This document shows positions 40,131-40,168 of a DNA stretch of 40,168 nucleotides, piece by piece. The DNA comes from a virus. Within the stretch, counting starts at the first letter, position 1. Every line of letters starts with the position of its first letter. Under the pieces are notes generated by a model that was not told where the DNA came from, did no database searches, and saw only the letters and a program-made list of their open reading frames with translations. The DNA is taken from positions 1-40,168 of IMG/VR virus record IMGVR_UViG_3300008219_003764. One strand, written 5' to 3'. The translations under genes were made by a program, and so were the position numbers.

Positions 40131-40147
40131 TTGGCATAGTGATTGCA
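40131..40147 (+). promoter_or_regulatory. Sigma54-like promoter pointing out of the window
   Basis: TTGGCATA, four bases, then TTGCA. The invariant GG and GC are present exactly 10 bases apart; only the C and G after TTGGCA differ from consensus. It would read rightward, beyond position 40168, away from terS. Confidence 0.35.
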
Positions 40148-40155
40148 TTGTTCAA

Positions 40156-40166
40156 TTGGCATGCCA
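40156..40166. repeat. Second TTGGCAT copy in a 10-bp palindrome
   Basis: TGGCATGCCA (40157-40166) is a perfect palindrome. It also repeats the TTGGCAT that opens the sigma54-like element 25 bases upstream, so it may be a binding site for a regulator of that promoter. Confidence 0.35.
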
Positions 40167-40168
40167 TA

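Larger units (their letters stand above)
39537..40168. other. Non-coding, GC-rich, repeat-rich region upstream of terS (candidate packaging/control region)
   Basis: About 630 bases without a convincing gene. Frames here have no family resemblance, poor start sites and Arg/Pro/Thr-biased composition typical of non-coding GC-rich DNA. The part from about 39720 to 40090 is clearly richer in G+C than the flanks. It holds repeated short words, an inverted repeat CACCGAA...TTCGGTG (39657-39683), tandem TGCAAGTT (39637 and 39648) and sigma54-like matches at both edges. Being next to terS, it is a natural place for cos or pac. No tRNA or CRISPR seen. Confidence 0.55.

Noticed and set aside
1-40168. 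tRNA genes, CRISPR arrays, insertion sequences or an integrase
   Set aside because: I looked for cloverleaf-like and regularly spaced repeat patterns and for transposase or integrase motifs and saw none; short tRNAs could be missed without a scan.

Overview
The window is part of a tailed, contractile-tail (myovirus-type) bacteriophage genome. The evidence is a near-continuous morphogenesis block on the minus strand (terminase, PBSX-like portal, MuF-type head protein, protease/scaffold, capsid, connectors, sheath, tube, tape measure, baseplate J and fibre). A lysis cassette with a probable inner/outer membrane spanin pair argues for a Gram-negative host. Nothing in the sequence names the host species.

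Layout. (1) Positions 1-5673, plus strand: a compact, mostly overlapping operon for DNA base modification. It holds the end of an unknown gene, QueD, a 24-codon membrane ORF, QueE, FolE, an endonuclease III/MutY-like protein fused to a QueD-like (T-fold-like) domain, a GT-B glycosyltransferase, a DpdA-type transglycosylase and a ParB-like protein. FolE, QueD and QueE make 7-carboxy-7-deazaguanine from GTP, and DpdA exchanges guanine in DNA for a deazaguanine. No QueC lies in the window. (2) Positions 5670-39536, minus strand, in transcription order from the right: TerS, TerL, a methyltransferase, portal, a membrane-anchored protein, MuF protein, XkdF-like protease, a scaffold with a probable nested second start, major capsid, head proteins, lysis genes (holin, endolysin, spanins) set inside the head-tail connector genes, tail completion, sheath, tube, frameshifted tail chaperones, tape measure, baseplate hub/spike/wedges, gpI-like protein and tail fibre. 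The two blocks converge at 5670-5673. (3) Positions 39537-40168: a non-coding, locally GC-rich, repeat-rich stretch just upstream of TerS. It is a good candidate for a packaging site and contains sigma54-like promoter matches.

The most interesting observations are the following. The glycosylase/T-fold fusion sits beside a glycosyltransferase and DpdA, which may mean a deazaguanine modification more complex than those I know of. A beta-rich module of about 75-110 residues recurs in the capsid protein, baseplate J and the tail fibre. A candidate small RNA of about 90 nt, with its own promoter and terminator and an anti-Shine-Dalgarno loop, lies in the only sizeable gap of the tail operon. A perfect T TTT TTT slippery site lies in the tail-chaperone gene. 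Repeat-rich control regions lie upstream of terS and of the protease gene.

All functional calls are from reading motifs and gene order. No database search was run.
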